Source: Impatiens glandulifera
Taxonomy: Eukaryota > Streptophyta > Magnoliopsida > Ericales > Balsaminaceae
NCBI RefSeq assembly: GCF_907164915.1
Contig: NW_025919459.1
Span: 62,001-126,000, forward strand
Direction of reading: 5' to 3'
Length of the DNA stretch: 64,000 nucleotides
A program made the translations under genes and the position numbers. The notes under the pieces were generated by a model that made no database searches, was not told the DNA's origin, and worked only from the letters and a program-made list of their open reading frames with translations. How positions within the stretch are numbered: position 1 is the first letter of the stretch; each line of letters starts with the position of its first letter. Of the stretch, positions 1-11,971 are shown piece by piece.

Positions 1-2483
1 TTGTGCTCATCTTCTATAGCTTCTGCATAACACTCAGGCTCCCCCTCATCAGTAAGAAGAACATACTCATTTGCAGAATAACGTACAGAAGGATGACGAT
101 CTCTCGTAGACCGTTTGAGTGGAACACATGGTGGCATGTCTGGAACTGGTAACTCTGGATGAACAACTTCATCTACATCTTGCTCTTGAGCATCAACATC
201 ATCAGTACCATGGTCATCAATAGGAACATCATCTCCAACTTGTGTGTCAACATGTTGTAGAGGAACTGGACCCAAATCAATAAGATCATCACTATGTCGA
301 GGAACTGTCTTTATCTTCTCAACATCCTTCAAAATCTGATCTTCAATAAACACAACATCCCGACTTCGAACAAGCTTCTTCTGAATTGGATCATAAAGCC
401 TGTATCCAAACTCATCATCGCCATAACCGAGGAACGCACAAAGCTTAGACTTCACATCAAGCTTTGACCTTTCATCTTTGGGAATATGCACAAATGCTTT
501 GCATCCAAAGACTCGCAAGTGACTGTAAAAAACATCTTTGTCTCTCCAAACCCTGTTAGGAACATCAAACTACAAAGGAACACACGGGGTTAGATTAATA
601 ACATGTACCGTCGTGTTCAATTCTTCACCCCAAAAGGAACGCGGCAACCCTGAATGTGAAAGCAAACATCTGACTCTCTCAACCAATGTTCTGTTCATCC
701 GCTCTACTAAGCAATTCAACTGAGGTGTCTTTGGAGGAGTCTTTTGATGCCGAATACCATGCTCTCTACAGTAAGCATCAAATGGCCCAATGTATTCACC
801 TTCATTGTCTGTCCGAATACACTTGAGCTTTTTTCCAGTCTCTCTCTCAACTAAGGCATGAAACTGCTTAAACACATCTAAAACTTGATCTTTAGACTTC
901 AAAGTATAAAGTCATACCTTCCGGGAGTGATCATCAATAAATGTGACAAAATATGAGCAACCACCAAGTGTTTTTGTCTTCATAGGACCACAAACATCGG
1001 AATGAACAAGATCAAGTATGTTCTCTATTCTGTAGGGAGGATGGCTCTTGAAGGAAACTCTGTTTTGTTTACTTGCAAGACAATGAGAACACCTCTTCAA
1101 CTGGACATTATTTACACCTGATAACACTTCCTTCTTTAACAACAAAGCCATGCCCTTTTCACTCATATGACCAAGTCTCTTATGCCATATCTCAGTCATG
1201 TCAACATTCTCCACAGCATTAACAATGCTCTTGGAGATCTTTGGTTGTACCACATACAACTTTGAACACCTTTTACCTCTTGCCACAATCAAAGAACCAC
1301 GCGTGAGTTTCCATAAACCATTACCAAAGTAGTTATTGTACCCATCATCATCAAGTAAACCTGTAGAAATCAAATTTAATCTCATATCCGGGACATGTTT
1401 TACATTCTGTAAAACCAACTCTATCCCAGTATTAAATTTCAAACAGACTTCTCCAATGCCAACAACTTTTGATAGCCCACTATTACCCATCTTGACATCC
1501 CCAAAATCACCTGGAGTGTAAGATGAATAAAAATCTCTTCGTGATGTAACATGACACGAAGCTCCACTGTCAATAACCCAACTCGCCTCATCATGTGCAA
1601 AGTTCACCAAATTATCATCACAACAAACAAAGAAATCATTAGTGATAGTATTCACTTCAACCTTGTCACTGCCATCGTCATCTTTCCTTTGATTGTTGTT
1701 CTGGTTGTTGTAGTTTTTCTTCTTGTTCTCTTTCTTTGCCTGTCTGCAGAACTTTACTGTGTGCCCCTTTTTACCACAATAGTAACACTCAATATTAGCA
1801 TACTTCCCTTTACCGGAGCTGCTAGTACAACACTGATTTCCTTTATTACCCGAACCTCTACTTTGACTTCTCCCCCACTTTTCAAAGACCAAGACATCTG
1901 ACTGTGAAGAGGAACCCTATGACTTTCTTCTCATCTCTTCATTCATAACACTGCCCTTAGCCAATTCCATGGTGATAATACCATCCGGTGCAGAGTTGGA
2001 CAAGGATGCCCTAAAAGTCTCCCAAGAACCCGGTAATGTACCAAGTAGCCATAGACCTTGAATCTCATCATCAAACTTGATACCCATTCCTGAAAGCTGA
2101 TTCACAATGCCCTAAAATGCATTTAAGTGATCTGTAATAGGAGTGCCATCTTTGTACTATAACTTAATCAATTGCTTAATCAAAAACAATTTATTGTTCC
2201 CAGTCTTCCGAGCATACAACTGTTCAAGCTTGTTCCACAAAGTACGAGCATGTGTCTCCCCAATAATATGATTTAGTACATTATCCTCCACCCATTGCCG
2301 AATATATCCACAAACCTGTCTATGCAAAATAGTCCATTCTGCATCTGTTTTATTATCAGGTTTATCAGTAGCAAAAACAGGTAAGTAATAATCTTTCACA
2401 TATAGGAGATCTTCCATTTTTGCCTTCCAAACATGATAATTAGAACCATTCAAATTAATCATCCTACTTGTATTAGTTTCCAT
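1..2483 (-). pseudogene. Copia gag-pol polyprotein, decayed (gag, zinc knuckle, protease, integrase)
   Basis: One reading frame runs from ATG at 2483 to the window edge, interrupted only by stops. In order it shows a UBN2-type gag, the CCHC zinc knuckle CYYCGKKGHTVKFC, the aspartic protease motif WVIDSGASCHVT, the GAG-pre-integrase domain (HKRLGHMSEKG, then CSHC), and integrase acidic residues in HSDVCGPM, RTDNEGEY and LVERMNRTL. A spacer with the typical YSANEYVLLTDEGEPE stretch precedes RT. Stops fall near 2157, 2112, 1917, 912 and 570. Each is explained by a Gln or Trp codon changed by a C-to-T or G-to-A transition (for example HSRKV-stop-LYTL, where Trp is usual). Tnt1-like by motif style. 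It cannot make a polyprotein. Confidence 0.92.
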
Positions 2484-2518
2484 CGTTCAAACAGTTCAAT
2501 TCACAAATAAGCAACCAA

Positions 2519-2531
2519 GGCTCTGATACCA
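2519..2531 (-). other. Primer binding site of Copia copy 1 (initiator Met-tRNA)
   Basis: The minus strand reads TGGTATCAGAGCC three bases inside the 5' LTR end, complementary to the 3' end of plant initiator tRNA-Met. This sets the LTR boundary and the element direction. Confidence 0.9.
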
Positions 2532-2534
2532 CTT

Positions 2535-3250
2535 TGATGGAAATGCACCACAACAGTAAACAACAAATGCGGAAGTTATCCTACGTTTGACAACGCTTTC
2601 CCAAACCGTTTAAACCTGTGAGGAAGCTAACAAATAGGTATGCAATCAACACAGCCCCTAAAACAGTGAGTAATACACCAAGAAAGCACACACAAACAAC
2701 ACAAAATTTTAGCGTGGAAAACCCCTCAATGGGTAAAAACCACGGGACACCTAGTGCCGCTTAAAATCCACTATCACCAGTAAGAGAGCAATACAAAAGT
2801 CTTCTCTAGACAATACTAGAGGCATACAAATTCATAATACCCTTAGAAACATGCACATCAAGGATATAGAAATAATCAAAGAACAAGAAAAGAAGAATAT
2901 CACCAAAAACAACTGCTACTATTCCGGTAACGAAACCCCAACCTCCAGACCTCAGAATCCGATCTCCACCGTCCAGAATGTTGGCCCAGAAGTTGTGAAG
3001 CTGCTGTCCAAATATTAGAACGATCCAACGGTGCAAACTCCGGCAATCATCAAAATACTAAGGCTGCTGAAATTGAAGTTTTTCCCCTCTTTTCTTTCTT
3101 GATTTTCTCTCTCTTTCTTTTGCTCTTATTTCTTGCAAAAGAAGATTTCTCCCCTTTTATATTACTCCCAAATAAGTGAATCAAGTGGGGGCCCAAATGG
3201 ACATATTTGCTGGGCTTTTCCTCATTGACCAAGGAAAACAAAACCCAACA
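2535..3250 (-). repeat. 5' LTR of Copia copy 1
   Basis: The LTR begins TGTTGGG at 3250 and ends CCATCA at 2535 (minus strand), about 716 bp, followed by a 3-base spacer and the primer binding site. Open frames inside it (2806-3036 and part of 3050-3250) are chance, since the hAT protein similarity stops exactly at the LTR edge. No second LTR is in the window to date the insertion. Confidence 0.85.
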
Positions 3251-5208
3251 CTCTACTGCCTCATCGCTAAATCTGGAATTCAACTCTTCTTGTTGAAAAT
3301 CTATCACTGAATTGAAGATAGTGAAATGATAGTGTTGTTGAATTGTCAACGAATCTTTTTGTTGACATGAACGTCTTGTTGCACTTTTGTATGAAGCATT
3401 CAGATCCGGAATTTCAATGTCATGTTGTGTGCAAACCATTTGCACGTATTCTAGGAGATGATCAAATCCTTCTTCTCTAAAATTGAAAAGTAGTGCTTTA
3501 GTAGTTGATACTAGATCCATGGCATTTATAATATCAAGAGATTTGTTTTACAAAGCTTGACAAAGCAGGTTTGTAATTCCCATAATTTTTTGCATCATAT
3601 AAAGTGTGAAAACAAATTCAAAAGATCTCAAACTTATCAAACAACCACATGCTTCTCCACGTAAAGAACTAGACGATCCTTCTTCCACAATACTTTCAAG
3701 AACAGAAATAGTTGCACCAAACATATCAATTAAACTGCAAATAGATTCAAAATGAGAGCTCCATCGAGTTGATCCACTACGATGTAATTTACCAATTTGA
3801 TTCATTCCTTTACCAGTATCCCGTTCACCCGAAGTAATCATACGATCAATTTCAATAGTTTGAACAGAATGTAACTCAGAATGCCATTTGGAGGAACAAC
3901 CAATAAGATTAATAATGGTGGATAATTTTGAAAAAATAGCCAAACAGAAATCTCTTTTGTAGAAGCTCCAACTAATGCTAATTGCAACCTATGAGCAAAG
4001 CAATGTATATAATATGCATATGGACACTCTCGAAGAAATAGAGCTTGAAGTCCATTCCAAGCACCAGACATGTTACTAGCACCGTCGTACCCTTGCCCTC
4101 TCATATTGGTGACATTCAAATTATGTCGAGAAAGAACATCTGATATGCTCTTCTTTAATGTTGAAGCAGTAGTATTTGGAACATTAACAATATCAAAGAA
4201 ACGCTCTTGTAATATACCCAAACAATCAACAAATCTCAAAATAATTGACACCTGCTCTTTATTTGAAATATCTTTAGCTTCATCAACTAAAATACAGAAC
4301 TTCGCATCTTCAATTTCTTCACGTATTTTTTTCCTTACTTTATTTGCAAAAATATGCAAAATTTCTTTCTGAATAGTTGGTGAAGTATATGTTGCATTTC
4401 TTGGAGCTTTTTCTAATACTATATCACCAATATTAACATTCAATCGACCCATAAGTTTTATCATCTCTATAAAATTACCACGATTTTTAGAAGATGAAGA
4501 TTCATCATGACCTCTAAATGCACAAGCTTGTAAACTAAGCCATCGAATACTCTCAATTGTCGTCTTAAGTCGTAATCGATTTTTCTGAACTTCATCTAAA
4601 CTTTGGGCATTCAATATGTTGTCAATATGTCCCCTTACTTTCATCAAATCTTCAACATATTTCACTGAATTACTATGTGAGGAAGTAGAACCTCCCACGT
4701 GAATTAAAAGTGGACATTTAACTCCATCGTTAACCCTTTTCCAGTTATTAAATCCATCAATAGTGAATGAAGGATTAATAGGTGATTTCTTTTGGAAAAG
4801 AAAACAAGGAAAACAGAATATTAAATCCTTTGATGAAGAATACTCTATCCAAGGAAACTTTTCAAACCACGAGTATTGAAATCTACGATACTGAGTTTGT
4901 GATCCAAACTTAGTTCTTGGATACTCATCTAACTTAGGTTGATACAGACCCATTCTAATATAAGACCGCCTAATTTCATCTTGTTGATTTATTGGATGTT
5001 GCCATATAGGAATCCGAATTGCGGGATCTCGTTCAAGATTATTAAGATCAATTTCAACCCTTGGAAAATTTAAAACAGGTTGTTCTTCTTCCGTATTAGA
5101 TGCATAAGATTGAAGATTTACCTCGTTAACCGTAGATGTAGATGAATTTTCTTTATATTTGAAAAACGACAATAATGTCTTTCTTTTTTTACTCCTTTCA
5201 TTATCCAT
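3251..5208 (-). pseudogene. hAT-type transposase (TTF zinc finger / DUF4371 family), truncated and broken
   Basis: The frame from ATG at 5208 encodes a basic N-terminus, then a TTF-type zinc finger region (RRFQYSWFEKFPWIEYS, followed by FCFPCFLF), then the DUF4371/RNase-H-like part with acidic residues in CILVDEAKDIS and GQGYDGASNMSG. A frameshift near a T-run at about 3940 moves the frame. The continuation (GSTRWSSHFESI onward) has a nonsense codon at 3548-3550 (Gln to stop). It then resumes to the start of the C-terminal dimerisation region (ELNSRFSDEAVE), where the Copia LTR interrupts it. The missing hAT dimerisation tail should lie left of the window. Related domesticated host genes exist, but this copy has three separate lesions. 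Confidence 0.9.
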
Positions 5209-5574
5209 TGTAATCCTATTAACAAAAATATAGAATTAAAATAAGAATATATAATTTATACAATCTTATGTTATAAACAAAATTAATTGAGAAAGGGTAA
5301 AGAAAACTAACCGAGAGATTCAAAAGAGAGACCAAGGATAGTTGTAGAGAAATTAAACCAAACAATCATAAAAATTTAAAATGATTATGTTTTAAATAAA
5401 TAAAAAAATATGAAAGTTTAAGTATGAATATAAAAAAATATAATATAATAATAATATAATATAATAATAATATAATTTAATATAATATAATAATAATATA
5501 TATATATATTATTATAGATAGATCATATTCTTATATAAAATATTATATTTTAGCCAGCTGTATATAATAGATAT

Positions 5575-5605
<31 letters not shown>

Positions 5606-6030
5606 ACACTGGGTTACTGCCCACCGTAACCCGCTGAGTGCATCCGCTATTGGCGCTATGTTCTCTGCACCCATCAAATGACGGTTTTATTCAAAAGTAA
5701 AAGTCTGGATATTACAAAATTTATATTTATTTTAATTAGTAGTCCATGGGTCATAAACAATGATATGTTTAAATTACGTAAATAATTGTACAAAATTATT
5801 TAGAAGGATGTACCTGCGATTGCATTGATATAAGATTGAGTATAATACCTAAAAATATGAGAAAAGTGTTATTATTTAAAATAAATTCCAAACGGGGCCT
5901 TAGCCAATATATTTGTTTGGGAAATGTCCGAAAATATTTTCATATCATTTTTTGACCTTTAAAAATTATTGGGTTCTAAAATTACAAAAATAATTTTGGA
6001 TTTTAAAAAGTGGAACCAAACAAGCCTTAG
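5209..6030. other. Non-coding AT-rich flank with AT microsatellites
   Basis: No gene seen. 5390-5600 is low-complexity AT sequence with TAATAA and TA runs. 5600-5690 is a short GC-richer stretch that could include the terminal part of the hAT element, but I could not match a terminal inverted repeat. 5880-6032 contains MITE-style ends (GTTTGG and CCAAACAAGCCTTA) without a clean pair. Confidence 0.5.
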
Positions 6031-6530
6031 GACCGGAGTCCTAGGGCTTTGGTCTATTTTTACCGATCTGGGCTCGTACGGACTTGGTCTAGACCGGGGT
6101 GGTCTAGATTGAGGCTCGGGACACTAGGTTTAAGAGACCGAAGGGTTCGACCCTGGGTTTAGGAGGCTCGGTCCTAAACTCGTATTGTTCGGTCCTAAGT
6201 TTGGGAGGCTCGATCCTAGATCTAGCTTCCACAGTCGTGGACCTGGGAGTCTCGGTCCCAAGTCAAACCTCCATTTCCAAAGTTAGAATTCTCGGTCGGA
6301 TTCCTCAATCCTTGCTCAAGAACACTAGTCCTATGCCTCGGTCCTAACTTAAGACCACTAGTTTTTGGTCTCGATCCTAAATCAAGAACACTGGTCCTTG
6401 GTCTTGGTCCTAGGTCTGTTTTCTTGGTCCTTAGTCTCGGTCAGGGTCATGATCGAGAGTTCTCGGTCATGTTTCTTAGTCTTGGTTCTACATGACTCGG
6501 TCATCGGGGATCGAGTGTTCTTCATTTAGT
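6030..6530. repeat. Degenerate short repeat rich in CTCGGTCCTA-type units
   Basis: About 500 bp of irregularly spaced variants of GGTCCTAG and CTCGGTC (for example GGCTCGGTCCTAAACTCG, then GTTCGGTCCTAAG). GC content is much higher than in the surroundings, and there is no open frame of note. It looks like an old degenerate tandem repeat inside element-derived DNA. Confidence 0.7.
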
Positions 6531-7182
6531 ATGAAGATTGCAGGTTTGTATCTTTTGATATAGATAATGAAAACATGATCTGTAAGTTACTAACAACTCA
6601 TAAGAATGTACATAACCCCTAACCCTAAACACGATCAATCTAACTCTATAATAATTGATTTTTAAAAAAATTATTTTTAGAGCAAAATTTTGGAACTTTT
6701 GATTTAGGCCATCTCATGGTCTAATTCTTGTTCCAACAACTTTGAAATGATGACTATAGTCGAACACAACTAAAACAAGAACATCAATCAAGCTCGGTAA
6801 CAACTTTTGAAACTGAAATTCAAATTCAATTTAAAAAAAAAAAATTAGTTGGATCAAATATGGTTGGGATGTTGATTTTATGATTTGGAAATCATCCTAA
6901 CATGTTAATAAACATGATTAACAATTATATTAATCAAAATTCAAGCCTAAAAACTCAAGAACACGAAATTTAAAATTTCTAGATTTTCAAATCAAATTTG
7001 GGTTTTTTCGGTTAAGGTTAAATTGATTAAATCTCTTTCGATAGAAAGCTTTTAAATCATCTAGGGATTGGTTTCAAACAAAGAAAACACAAAATTGAAC
7101 CATAAATATGATCAACCCGATCAAACTTGGAAAAATCCAATTTTGAATTATAAATTGAATTACAACAAGTCTGGAAACTTAC
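6530..7182. other. Non-coding; possible intron of a minus-strand transcript
   Basis: No protein-coding signal. On the minus strand the sequence follows a good splice donor (GTAAGTTTCC, ending at 7182), so part of it may be an intron of the putative transcript whose first exon is split by the CACTA element. Confidence 0.3.
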
Positions 7183-7315
7183 CAACGATTGGAGGACAAT
7201 CCAATGATGTGTATGAAGCTTTCTCAAGCCCTAGATCGAAGCTTAGCTTGCTGAAGAGTTTTTTACAAAAATCTAGTTCGCCGGAGTTCTTCGATTCTTT
7301 GAATTAGGTTGTAAT
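7183..7315 (-). other. Putative non-coding first-exon remnant (minus strand) next to CACTA insertion
   Basis: On the minus strand this AG-rich stretch ends in a consensus donor (CGTTG then GTAAGTTTCC). Across the CACTA element it is followed by a TATA-like box at 12015-12023. Rejoining the flanks at the AAT target site would give a short leader exon of about 150 nt. The plus-strand frame in this interval is probably chance. This is inference from signals only; no protein is recognised. Confidence 0.35.
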
Positions 7316-7339
7316 CACTAGTAAAAAAATCATATTTAA

Positions 7340-7770
7340 AGGCAATTTTGACCGTCGTTAAAAGATAATTTCCCGTAGTTAAAGCCTATTAACTTCGGTT
7401 TAAATACCATAGTCAACTCCTGTTAAAAGTTCCTCCGTTAAAAGAATAATAATCAATAAGGGCGGGAAAAATACTGTAGTTAATAGTCTCTAACTACGGT
7501 TTTAAAAACCGTAGTTAAAGATATGTTTGTCAATAAGGGCGGTAAACTTACCGTAATTTATAGTCTCCAACTGCGGTAATTTACCGCCCTTATTAAGTAA
7601 CATTTTTTTAACGACGAAACTTTTAACTACGGTTGACTGTGGTAAAATTACCGTAGTAAATAGGTTTTAACTGCAGTTTTATAAACCGTAGTTATAGACT
7701 ATTTACTGCGATAATTTTACCGCCCTTAGTTAATAGTCTTTAATTGCAGTTTATAAAACCGCCGTTATAT
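7340..7770. repeat. CACTA left subterminal repeat array
   Basis: Many copies of ACCGTAGTTAAA and its variants, mixed with inverted forms such as TTTAACTACGGT, spaced 20-60 bp. They match the motif family at the right end and mark the transposase-binding region. Confidence 0.85.
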
Positions 7771-8930
7771 ACTATTAACTACAATATTTTTATCATCTTT
7801 ATTGATCAATGATTTTAATAGAAAAACTTTTACTACATTAAATTTATCATAGTTAATGCAATAATCTATAAAATAAACATTAAAACTAATATTTTAAAAA
7901 AAAATCATTCAACAAAATATTTGTATTATATAAATAACACAAAATAGTTTATATTACTATAAAAGTATAATTATATCAAAATATTATTATAATAGAATTT
8001 GATTTTATTAACATAACCAATCAAAATAAAATATCATTCCCAAAATTTATAATAATTTCTCAATTTCTCTTTTTTCTTGTTTTTGGGTTGGATTGAACAG
8101 ATGCTCAACTTTTCAAAACCTATAAAACATTCTCCTATAAAAATTTAAAAATTAACAACTAATTATAATTTAACAATTGTAACTAGTTTAAATAAGTTTT
8201 ATAAAAAGAAATAATCATTTAGTTCCTATATAAACATAATGTTTTAATAAATTTAACCATTTAATAAACATAATCAATATAAATAATTTCACAACCAAAT
8301 AATATCAAAATTATAAAAATGAGCATAAATTTTAAGTTCATGCACATTATAAATATTCAATAACATTACATCATAAAATAAACATTATTTTAAACTTAAA
8401 ATAAATTATTATTTTATACATAAAATCTCAACATATCTTCTCATTATGATTCATGATAAAAGAACATTTATTTTATTTAAATTATTATATTAATAAAAAA
8501 AATAAAAGAATAATCATAAAAGAAATCATACCTTATTGATTTGGAGTTCGAAATCATCCCTTATTGATTTAGAGTTCTTGTGCAACATTTTTATCATCTC
8601 ACATATTTCAAATTGAATATATATAATATTTTAATTTAATTTTTTAAAATATGGTAGTATAAGAAGTTTTGAGAATAAACATAAGATGAGATGTGAAGGG
8701 GAGGTTAGAGAGTTAGGATGAATAGGTAAGAGAGAGGAAATCTCTTTTTCTAGATTTAATAGTAAAAATATATAATTATAAATTTTATATTTTTTGAGTT
8801 GTTTTAATTAAATTAAAAAAATAAAATTATATATAATTTTTGTTTGACTAAATATTAAAAATTAGTCGATATAATTTTATTTTATCACATATAAGTATAT
8901 ATTTTACAATGTATATATAATTAAAAATTT

Positions 8931-8935
<5 letters not shown>

Positions 8936-8982
<47 letters not shown>
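8936..8982. repeat. (AT)n microsatellite
   Basis: Uninterrupted AT dinucleotides of about 45 bp inside the CACTA body. Shorter ones occur near 9070, 9800 and 11250. Confidence 0.95.
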
Positions 8983-8984
<2 letters not shown>

Positions 8985-9790
8985 CATTTTAAGACATCTC
9001 ATCATTTTAATTTTAAGTCACAAATTTATTAATAATTATTTAATAATTCATTTTTTCTTTTTAAGTAATATATATATATATATATATTATATTTATAAAT
9101 ATTTTTGATATGTTAGTCAAATTTATTAATAGTTATTAATTCACTTTTTTAATATATTTTTTCTTCTCACTCACAATTCATTATATATAACTCATATATT
9201 CATTATATAATATATTTTATTTTATTATACATATTTAAAATAATTTTTAGGAATATAACAACGAATAATTATTAGTAAAAAAAATCTTATTCATATTTTT
9301 CTCTCATAATTAAATACAAATTATTTAACTTTAAATAAATTAGTTGTATCCTTATGAGTAGACTAATTCTTATAATAATTAATTTTAAAAATTAGTTTAT
9401 ATTAAAAGATTAATGAGTATACTAATTCATTACTAATTAATTAAAAAAATTAGTTCATATTAAAATATTACAAGGTCATATTTATATTAAAATTTTATAT
9501 TCATTATTTGGATATATAATTATCAATAATAATATAGAGAATTGTTTTTTTTTATCATAATTATCTCTCATAATTAAATAAAAAAATATACTTTAACTAA
9601 TAATAATGAAAAGACTAATTCATCACTAATTAATTTATAAAATAAGAATTTAATTAATAATAAAAATCTTAACCAGTTATGTATAAGTTAAAACTATATG
9701 ATTTGTTACATTAATAACAATTGTACAAATATTTTTATTTTTTATTATTAAAAATTATATTAATATAATTATAAATAATTTATTCACTTA

Positions 9791-9822
<32 letters not shown>

Positions 9823-10399
9823 TTATAATATTAATAATAATATTCATATATTTTGATTGAAAATAATTTTATCATTTTTGTGTTGGGTAAACATTTATAG
9901 TAAATAATTTTGTATACACTCTTACATTTTCAACTAATATTCCAATTAAATTATAAAATAGTTAAAATTAGAAATTTAAAATCGATTAACATTCTAAAAT
10001 CACTTATATTATAAGTTAAATTTTATTTTCAACTTACTTTTATATATAACTTATTATTATATAATATATAAAATATATTTTATTTAGTTTTACTATTATT
10101 ATTATTATTATTATATATAATCATTTTAAATATATTTTTTTAAAATAATTTAATATTTTAATTAAAAAATATTTATTTATTTTATAACGATAATTTTATT
10201 AATTATTATTTTATATATTTACTTATATTATAAGTAATTTTTTATTTTATTTTATATATAAATTGTATTTTAAGTTTATTTTATTACAATTATTAATAAT
10301 ATTTAAATTAAATAAATATAATTTGTAGTTTATAAATTTTAATTAAAATTACATTTATTATTAAATAATAACTGTGCATAATTTATAATAATAAATAAT

Positions 10400-10945
10400 A
10401 TTTGAATGGAGACCAAAAAGTGTGCTTTCTTCAATATCCAACATAAGCCCAAGAAAAAAAAAGTAGGAAAATGAAACAGAAAAAGATTTTGAGAAAAAGG
10501 AAAGCGTGAAGAAAAGAAAGTACAGGGAATCAAGGTGAAGAGGAATTTTTTTTCTATAATGCGCAGTATCAGAATGAAATGGAAGATGAACCTCAAGTTG
10601 TTGTTAAGGAAATTCAAGAGAAAGATATCCAAAGCTGAAACAGAGAATTCTAAAGCCGATAAAGAATATTTCAAAACCAATGTGGAATCTGAAGTTGAAG
10701 CCGAAGATAATGAAGACAAAAATACAGAAATTCAAGTTTAAGATAACAAAGATAAAACCCTGAAATTTTCAAAAACAACTCTTTTTATCAAATCAAAACG
10801 GACTCGTACAAATAGAGAATTCGAAATGAGAAACAACAATACTCATCGTCATTTTCAATACAACCTCTTTTCATCGTTAGAGGAACGGGAAAAGGAAGAG
10901 GAAAGGGAAGAAGGTTTCTCAATGAAAACGGATGACATTAGAAAA
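10400..10945 (+). other. Possible captured gene fragment inside CACTA element
   Basis: This island has ordinary genic base composition in a very AT-rich body. A 68-codon frame (10535-10741) is Lys/Glu-rich (for example AETENSKADKEYFKTN). Shortly after it another frame reads EEREKEEEREEGFS or, shifted, RGTGKGRGKGRR. The tail past 10945 is T-rich like a plant 3' UTR. I do not recognise a family. It may be a transduplicated exon or a relic of the element's own second gene. Confidence 0.35.
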
Positions 10946-11489
10946 TGCTAGGCTAAGATAGTTAAGTTTGAATGTCTTTTCTGTTTGTAATCTCTATTTT
11001 TTTAGAATGTATGAATGTTACCCATCAATTTTTTTTATGATCTTTTGATTGTCATCCTAAATCATAGTTAGGATTTGTCAGCTTTGATTTCTAACCCTCC
11101 CATTTTGGGATTTCTCCCCCCCCCTAAAAAAAATAATAATAAATTATATTTATATAATCAATAAAATAATTTATATATATTTGTAATAATATAACACATT
11201 TATAAATAATATTAGTAATATATATTTCTAATAATTTAATAAAAATATTCATATATATATATATATATATATGAGAAATGATTGGGAGAGAATTTATTAT
11301 ACATTATTTGATTGATGATAAATACTTTATCATTTACTTTATAATTTAATCTACACAAATCCTTACAAACTTATATCATAATTAATTTTTAAAATAATAG
11401 AACTTAAGAAGCTTATCTTGTATCCAATTAATTTCTAAAATAATACAAACTAAGATTTATTAATAAGATATTTTATATTTTATAATTTT

Positions 11490-11945
11490 AATAAGACGTT
11501 AACTATGGTTTTATATATCAAGTAAGACTTTTAATTATGGTATATAATATCCCAGTTAAAGGTAAGACTTTTAACTACAGACTTTTAACTGCGTTTTTAT
11601 ATATACCACAGTTAAATGTAAGACTTTTAACTGCGGTTTTATATACCGTAGTTAAATATAAGACTTTTAACTGCGGTTATATATACCACAGTTTAATGTA
11701 AGACTTTTAACTTTGATTTTATATACCGTAGTTAAATATAAGACTTTTAACTGCGATTTTATATACCGCAATTAAATGTAAGACTTTTAACAGCGGTTTT
11801 TTATATACTGTAGTTAAAAATATGACTATTAACTATAATTTTATATACCGCAGTTAAAAGTAAGATATTAACTACGGTTTTATATACCGCAGTTATATGT
11901 AAGATATTAACTATAGTTTTATATACTGCTGTTAAATTTCGTCAC
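11490..11945. repeat. CACTA right subterminal repeat array
   Basis: About twelve near-regular units of 35-40 bp built on TAAGACTTTTAACTGCGG followed by TTTTATATACC. They are more regular than the left array, suggesting recent local amplification. Confidence 0.88.
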
Positions 11946-11971
11946 TAATAACACATTTTTTACTAGTGAAT

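Larger units (their letters stand above)
1..3250 (-). mobile_element. Copia-type LTR retrotransposon (copy 1), 5' part, runs off the left edge
   Basis: This is the upstream part of a Ty1/Copia element read right to left: 5' LTR (2535-3250), primer binding site (2519-2531), gag, protease and integrase, and the spacer before reverse transcriptase at the window edge. RT, RNase H and the 3' LTR must lie left of position 1. The 5' LTR edge (TGTTGGG on the minus strand) abuts hAT-type transposase coding sequence at 3251, so this element inserted into that gene. The next five bases, CTCTA at 3251-3255, are the expected target-site copy. The partner copy should lie beyond the left end. The coding region carries at least six in-frame stops, so the element is dead. 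Confidence 0.93.
7316..11968. mobile_element. CACTA (En/Spm) DNA transposon, non-autonomous, complete
   Basis: Both ends carry the same inverted terminus: CACTAGTAAAAAA at 7316 and its reverse complement ending at 11968. They are flanked by 3-bp target duplications AAT at 7313-7315 and AAT at 11969-11971. Both ends have arrays of short subterminal repeats in direct and inverted forms, as expected for TNPA-type binding regions. The 4653-bp body is extremely AT-rich and has no recognisable TNPD/TNPA transposase, so it would depend on an autonomous partner. A GC-richer, purine-rich island at 10400-10945 may be captured host sequence. The paired ends and TSD make the class firm. Confidence 0.92.

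Noticed and set aside
1551..1901. Plus-strand open frame antisense to Copia copy 1
   Set aside because: Shadow of the gag zinc-knuckle/protease coding region; low-complexity hydrophobic content and no domain.
7068..7307. 79-codon plus-strand frame
   Set aside because: The minus strand shows a better explanation (leader exon with GTAAGT donor); the frame has no recognisable domain and ends at the CACTA site.
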